A stretch of DNA of 18,411 nt. Source: CAZHCA01 sp964530825. Lineage in GTDB: Bacteria; Bacteroidota; Bacteroidia; Chitinophagales; Saprospiraceae. The translations under genes and the position numbers were made by a program. The notes under the pieces are model-generated. The model had not been told where the DNA came from, did not search any database, and worked only from the letters and a program-made list of their open reading frames with translations. This document shows, piece after piece, positions 13,727 to 18,411 of this stretch. Within the stretch, counting starts at the first letter, position 1. Every line of letters begins with the position of its first letter. The DNA is taken from NCBI GenBank assembly GCA_964530825.1, contig CAZHCA010000039.1, positions 1 to 18,411 of the forward strand, given 5' to 3'.

Positions 13727-16591
13727 ATGTCCGCACACCAAGAAAATGGGGCGCTCGATGAGCACGATTTTATCGAAGTCATTGGCGCCCGGGTGCATAA
13801 CCTGAAGAATATTGACGTCAGCATACCGCGGAACCGCATGACGGTGGTTACAGGCATCAGCGGGAGCGGTAAATCTTCCCTAGCTTTTGATACTATTTAT
13901 GCTGAAGGCCAGCGGCGCTACATGGAGACTTTTTCTGCCTATGCTCGTCAATTTATTGGAGAAATGGAGCGGCCCGATGTGGAACAAATCGTGGGGCTAA
14001 GTCCGGTCATTTCCATCGAACAAAAAACCACGGGCAGGAATCCACGCTCGACCGTTGGGACGATTACGGAGGTTTACGACTTCTTGCGCCTGCTCTACGC
14101 TCGGGCCGGTACGGCTTATTCGCACCTTACCGGCAAGCCCATGGTCAAATACAGTGAAGAACAGATGGAGCAGCAGCTTATGGAGACTTTCGAGGGTCGT
14201 AGACTGTTGCTATTAGCTCCTCTGATCCGGGGCCGCAAAGGGCACTACCGGGAGCTTTTCGATCAGGTGCGCAAGCAAGGCTACACCAAGGTGCGTGTAG
14301 ATAACGTCATTGTTGACTTATCGCCCGGCATGCAAGTCGATCGGTACAAGGTACACGATATTGAATTGGTAGTCGACCGGATCATAGTGGGCGAAAGGAG
14401 ACGCGACCGAATTCGACAATCGCTGCAAACTGCCCTAAAAATGGGGAAAGGTATGGTCTTGTTGATGGACCCCGACACCTCCACAACAGTCACCTATAGC
14501 AAGCACCTCATGGACCCTGAATCGGGCATTTCTTACGAGGAGCCTTCGCCCAATACATTTTCCTTTAATTCCCCCTATGGTGCTTGCCCCAAATGCAACG
14601 GCCTGGGCACGATTACCCAGGTGGATATGAAAAAAATTATCCCCGACCCAGGGAAGAGCATTAACGAAGTTGGAATCGCTCCGCTCGGGGAGGTTCGCGA
14701 TAATATGACCTTCCGGCAGCTGCGGGCAATTGCCAAGAAGTATAAGTTTACCTTTTCTACCCCCGTCAAGGAGATTCCCGACGATGCGATGCAGACCATA
14801 CTGCACGGCGGAGACAAACGCATCAAGGCCGGAAGAAAATCTTCTTACGGGGACTATTCCTACAATTTAGCCCGCGACGGCCTGGTCAGCATGCTGGAAA
14901 ATTGGTACGAAGAGACGTCTTCGGAAAAAGTCCGGCGCTGGGCCGAGGAATTCATGAGTGTAAATACCTGCCCGGAATGCAATGGTTATCGACTCAAACG
15001 GGAATCGCTACACTTTCGCATCGGTGAGAAGCACATCGGGGAACTGGCCGAGATGGACATGCGTTCGCTATTCGCTTGGATCGGACAATTGGGTGAGCAC
15101 ATGAGCGAACGCCAGCTCCTGATTGCGCGTGATATTCTGAAAGAAATCGAACTGCGCACCGGCTTTTTGCTGCACGTTGGGCTGGATTATCTGAGCATGA
15201 ATCGCCCGTCGCGGACTCTTTCCGGGGGCGAATCCCAACGAATCCGGTTGGCCACCCAGATTGGTTCCCAGCTTACGGGGATTACTTATATTCTCGATGA
15301 ACCTAGTATCGGGCTACACCAGCGCGATAATCGAAGGTTGATTCAAGCCTTACGCGAACTTACCGATATTGGGAATACGGTTATCATAGTAGAACACGAT
15401 AAGGATATCATGCTTGCCTCGGACTATATTCTCGACCTGGGGCCCGGAGCCGGAAAGCTAGGTGGAGAATTAGTCGGCGAAGGGGTGCCCGCCAACTTCA
15501 AGCTACAACGAACCCTAACCAGTAAGTACCTGAATAATACCCTGGCCATTTCTATTCCCGAGCACCGTCGTAAGGCGAACGGCGCTTTCCTCAGGTTGCG
15601 GGGCGCCAGCGGGAACAACCTGAAACAGGTCGATATTGAGTTGCCTCTAGGTACGTTTTGCTGCGTCACGGGGGTTTCTGGGAGTGGCAAGTCGACCTTG
15701 ATCAACGAAACTCTTTATCCCATTTTGCGGCAGCATTTTTACATTAGTGTAAAGAATCCGCTTCCTTACCAAGAGATCGAAGGGCTGGAGCACATCGATA
15801 AGGTAATCGAAATCGATCAATCGCCGATCGGGCGAACACCCCGGTCGAATCCGGCGACCTATACGGGCGTTTTTACCGACATCCGCAAGCTCTTTTCCGA
15901 ATTGCCGGAAAGCAAGATCCGGGGTTATAAACCCGGGCGCTTTTCCTTTAATGTAAAGGGGGGGCGCTGTGAGGAGTGCCATGGATCCGGTATGCGCATT
16001 ATCGAAATGAACTTCTTGCCCGACGTACACGTAGAATGTGAAAAATGTCAGGGACGGCGCTACAACCGCGAGACGCTGGAGATTCTGTACAAAGGTAAAT
16101 CGATCAGCGATGTGCTTAACATGAATGTTTCGGAGGCGGTAGTGTTCTTTGAAAATATTCCTAACATTTACCGGCGCTTGAAGACGCTTGACGAAGTTGG
16201 GTTGGGCTATATTACGCTCGGTCAGCAAGCAACAACCCTTTCGGGGGGCGAGGCTCAGCGCGTAAAGCTAGCTGAAGAGCTTTCCAAACGCGACACCGGA
16301 AAAACGCTTTACATCCTAGACGAGCCTACGACCGGCCTGCACTTCGAGGATATCCGGCAGTTGTTGCGGGTGCTCAACCGGCTGGTAGATCGCGGCAATA
16401 CCGTTTTGGTGATTGAACACAACATGGACGTTATCAAGGTGGCCGACCACATTATTGATATGGGGCCCGAGGGTGGCCTGCGGGGCGGTACGGTGGTGGC
16501 GACCGGTACGCCGGAGGCACTGGCGAAGGTAGCGGACAGTTTTACCGGTCAGTTTTTAAAAATGGAGTTGGAGAGCCTTCAACAGGCTTAG
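13727..16591 (+). CDS. uvrA: Excinuclease ABC subunit A
   Basis: A 954-residue (from ATG) DNA-damage sensor of nucleotide excision repair, working with UvrB and UvrC. It is a tandem ABC ATPase: Walker A1 GISGSGKSS (about 43-51), signature LSGGESQRIRLA (about 498), Walker B ILDEPSIGLH, second Walker A GVSGSGKST (about 650), second signature LSGGEAQRVKLA (about 838) and Walker B ILDEPTTGLH. CxxC pairs are CPKCNGLG (~286), CPECNGYRL (~415), CEECHGSG (~747) and CEKCQG (~770). The usual first CxxC of the N-terminal zinc module is replaced by DPES. A GTG at 13718 would add three residues (MEH); I prefer the ATG. Length and architecture are complete, and the family is certain, though Bacteroidota often carry several UvrA paralogues. 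Confidence 0.95.
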   Translation: MSAHQENGALDEHDFIEVIGARVHNLKNIDVSIPRNRMTVVTGISGSGKSSLAFDTIYAEGQRRYMETFSAYARQFIGEMERPDVEQIVGLSPVISIEQKTTGRNPRSTVGTITEVYDFLRLLYARAGTAYSHLTGKPMVKYSEEQMEQQLMETFEGRRLLLLAPLIRGRKGHYRELFDQVRKQGYTKVRVDNVIVDLSPGMQVDRYKVHDIELVVDRIIVGERRRDRIRQSLQTALKMGKGMVLLMDPDTSTTVTYSKHLMDPESGISYEEPSPNTFSFNSPYGACPKCNGLGTITQVDMKKIIPDPGKSINEVGIAPLGEVRDNMTFRQLRAIAKKYKFTFSTPVKEIPDDAMQTILHGGDKRIKAGRKSSYGDYSYNLARDGLVSMLENWYEETSSEKVRRWAEEFMSVNTCPECNGYRLKRESLHFRIGEKHIGELAEMDMRSLFAWIGQLGEHMSERQLLIARDILKEIELRTGFLLHVGLDYLSMNRPSRTLSGGESQRIRLATQIGSQLTGITYILDEPSIGLHQRDNRRLIQALRELTDIGNTVIIVEHDKDIMLASDYILDLGPGAGKLGGELVGEGVPANFKLQRTLTSKYLNNTLAISIPEHRRKANGAFLRLRGASGNNLKQVDIELPLGTFCCVTGVSGSGKSTLINETLYPILRQHFYISVKNPLPYQEIEGLEHIDKVIEIDQSPIGRTPRSNPATYTGVFTDIRKLFSELPESKIRGYKPGRFSFNVKGGRCEECHGSGMRIIEMNFLPDVHVECEKCQGRRYNRETLEILYKGKSISDVLNMNVSEAVVFFENIPNIYRRLKTLDEVGLGYITLGQQATTLSGGEAQRVKLAEELSKRDTGKTLYILDEPTTGLHFEDIRQLLRVLNRLVDRGNTVLVIEHNMDVIKVADHIIDMGPEGGLRGGTVVATGTPEALAKVADSFTGQFLKMELESLQQA

Positions 16592-16749
16592 TTCTTCAAG
16601 GATTAATCAAAATTGTTATATTGGACATATGAGGTCTTTCCGTGAAAAACCGGATAAATTTTACCAACTGTCCGATACCCAAAAGCCAATCAAGCAACTT
16701 GGGCCAATTCGTAGATTGGCTCGAGGGTCTGTTCTACAACCTAAGCCGA

Positions 16750-18276
16750 ATGAGGAAATGGATTAATCAAGGTTTCAAATGGTATTACCGGCAACGGTAC
16801 CGGCAGCTGCGTAAGTTTATGGAGCGGCCCCATGCTGTGCAGGCACGCGTGCTGCAGCAGCTCCTGCAGGCTGCGCGGTACACCGAATACGGTCAACGGT
16901 ACGACTTCCGCTCGATTACCAATGCGGCTACTTTTGCCGAACGCCTGCCGCTTACCGATTATGAAACCTTGCAACCCATGATCGAACGCATGATGAGGGG
17001 TGAGCGGGATGTACTTTGGAGCGGCCAGGTTCGTTGGTTCTCCAAATCTTCGGGAACTACTTCTGATAAAAGTAAATTTCTGCCCGTACCGGGCCAGAAC
17101 CTCAAGAAGTGCCATATCCGTGGGACGTGGGATACAATGGCCTTGTTTTACCACAACCAGCCCGATGCCCGCCAGTTTGAGTGTAAAAGTATGATCATGG
17201 GCGGAAGCCTGCAGGCGTATCCGCCTTTTCCCAAGACCCAGATAGGCGACGTATCGGCTATTATGATTCATCATATGCCCATTGTAGGCCGGCCTTTTTA
17301 TACACCCGACCTGAAGACGGCGCTACTGGACGACTGGGAGGTGAAGTTAGAGCGTTTGGCGCAGGCTGGCGCCAGCGAAAAGCGCATCGTAATGATTGGG
17401 GGGGTACCTACCTGGACGGTCATGCTTTTCCGGCGTATTCTGGAACTGACCGGCAAACAACACATGCTGGAGGTTTGGCCCGACTTTCAGTTATACATTC
17501 ACGGGGGGGTAAGCTTTACGCCATATCGCAAGCAATTTGAGGCGTTTTTCCCGTCAGATCAGGTAAGTTACCAAGAAATATACAATGCCTCCGAGGGCTA
17601 CTTTGCCGCTCAGGATAATCTTCGTGAAGAGGGGATGCTCTTACTGCTCAACAATGGCATCTATTACGAATTTTTACCCATGTCGGACTGGGATGCGCGC
17701 AATCCCCGGCCTATCCCTCTGTCGGAAGTTCAGCCAGGTAAAAACTATGCCATCGTCATTAGCACGAATGGCGGCTTATGGCGCTACCTGCCCGGCGATA
17801 CAGTGGCTTTCACCTCACTCCGCCCTTACCGGATTAAGGTAACGGGACGCACCAAGCAGTTTATCAATGCTTTTGGAGAAGAGGTCATGGTGGATAACAC
17901 GGATCAAGCCCTTGCTGCTACCTGTCAGGAGTTAAATGCCAGCGTGTACGAGTATACGGTCGGCCCGATTTACCTGAGTACAAAAGGCCGTGGCGGACAC
18001 GAATGGTTGATCGAGTTTGAGCGCCCACCGGCAGATCTTCATGCTTTTGCTGAGTTGCTGGATGCTCGACTCCGCGCCCTGAATTCTGATTATGAAGCCA
18101 AACGGTATAAAGATATTGCCCTCAAACGGCTAGCAATTAGAGCACTGCCCCCTGGCACGTTTGTTGAATGGATGCGGGCTCGGGGAAAAATAGGCGGTCA
18201 GCATAAAGTGCCACGCTTGGCTAATCACCGGTCGTATGTCGATCAAATCCTGAGCTTTGTCGAAGAAAAAGTGTGA
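16750..18276 (+). CDS. GH3-family (auxin-responsive promoter-like) adenylating enzyme
   Basis: A protein of the GH3 family in the adenylate-forming enzyme superfamily. Plant GH3 proteins join acyl acids to amino acids via an acyl-AMP. The bacterial function is unknown. From the ATG at 16750 it has 508 residues, close to the usual bacterial GH3 length of about 500. ATP-binding motif SSGTTSDKSK is at 100-109, YNASEGYFA near 278-286, the GD of the third motif at 349-350, and the hinge/C-terminal KVTGRTKQFINAFGEEV at 363-379. These match the family. A GTG at 16642 would extend it by 36 residues (544), including a poorly GH3-like leader, so the ATG is favoured. It is 158 bases after uvrA (50 from the GTG) on the same strand. 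The substrate is not evident from the neighbours. Confidence 0.88.
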   Translation: MRKWINQGFKWYYRQRYRQLRKFMERPHAVQARVLQQLLQAARYTEYGQRYDFRSITNAATFAERLPLTDYETLQPMIERMMRGERDVLWSGQVRWFSKSSGTTSDKSKFLPVPGQNLKKCHIRGTWDTMALFYHNQPDARQFECKSMIMGGSLQAYPPFPKTQIGDVSAIMIHHMPIVGRPFYTPDLKTALLDDWEVKLERLAQAGASEKRIVMIGGVPTWTVMLFRRILELTGKQHMLEVWPDFQLYIHGGVSFTPYRKQFEAFFPSDQVSYQEIYNASEGYFAAQDNLREEGMLLLLNNGIYYEFLPMSDWDARNPRPIPLSEVQPGKNYAIVISTNGGLWRYLPGDTVAFTSLRPYRIKVTGRTKQFINAFGEEVMVDNTDQALAATCQELNASVYEYTVGPIYLSTKGRGGHEWLIEFERPPADLHAFAELLDARLRALNSDYEAKRYKDIALKRLAIRALPPGTFVEWMRARGKIGGQHKVPRLANHRSYVDQILSFVEEKV

Positions 18277-18411
18277 AGCGCAAGGATGTAATCTTGTTTT
18301 GCACTCCAATGGCGCAAAATATCACAGTATGACGTTTTTTTGACAAAATAACCTATCACCAGCGGAAATTCGCTTGTTATTTGAGTGCACAAGAAAGTAA
18401 AGGTAGATTCT
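18277..18411. other. Downstream of the GH3 gene, no gene seen
   Basis: 135 bases to the window end. TTTTGC (18297-18302) and GCAAAA near 18313-18318 can form a 6-bp stem, and a T7 run follows only later (about 18336-18342), so it is not a clean terminator. TGCACTC and GAGTGCA recur as an inverted pair about 80 bases apart. Nothing else is supported. Confidence 0.3.

Noticed and set aside
16642..16749. GTG-initiated 36-residue extension of the GH3 protein
   Set aside because: The family normally begins near the ATG at 16750 and the extension has no GH3-like sequence, though it cannot be fully excluded.

Overview
The window reads as a chromosomal, mostly housekeeping segment of a member of the Bacteroidota. 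Several promoters fit the Bacteroidota pattern TTG/TTTG, about 18-20 bases, then TAnnTTTG. Shine-Dalgarno sites are scarce. The gene set also fits: a futalosine-pathway mqnC, a bacterial GH3-family protein, and an IF2 with a very long charged linker. Saprospiria (Lewinella-like) is my best guess within the phylum, but that is inference.

Layout. 110-2653 (+) holds an RDD membrane protein, an RlmD-type rRNA m5U methyltransferase and a small conserved-looking protein overlapping it by 4 bases. 2800-4056 (+) holds a stand-alone receiver domain and rmlA. 4194-4746 is a decayed M20 peptidase remnant interrupted by a compact, highly folded element of about 195 bp. 4842-10247 (-) holds the translation/transcription cluster rimP-nusA and infB. 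Here infB is split from nusA by about 590 bp that carry their own promoter and hairpins. 10547-12597 (+) holds mqnC and a purine nucleoside phosphorylase. 12586-13715 (-) holds a putative 31-residue membrane peptide, a lipoprotein and a possible small ORF. 13727-18276 (+) holds uvrA and a GH3-family protein.

How the parts work together. RimP, NusA and IF2 form the conserved ribosome-maturation, elongation and initiation cluster. The rimP leader carries a perfect 32-base palindrome just after a predicted start site, in the place where NusA-responsive attenuators are known in other bacteria. mqnC has a strong promoter match and a foldable leader.

The most unusual item is the folded element at 4423-4618. 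Removing it with one copy of a TGTT repeat restores the M20 reading frame across the junction, so it is a genuine insertion of a palindromic, probably non-autonomous element. I found no CRISPR array, tRNA, rRNA or transposase gene in the window.
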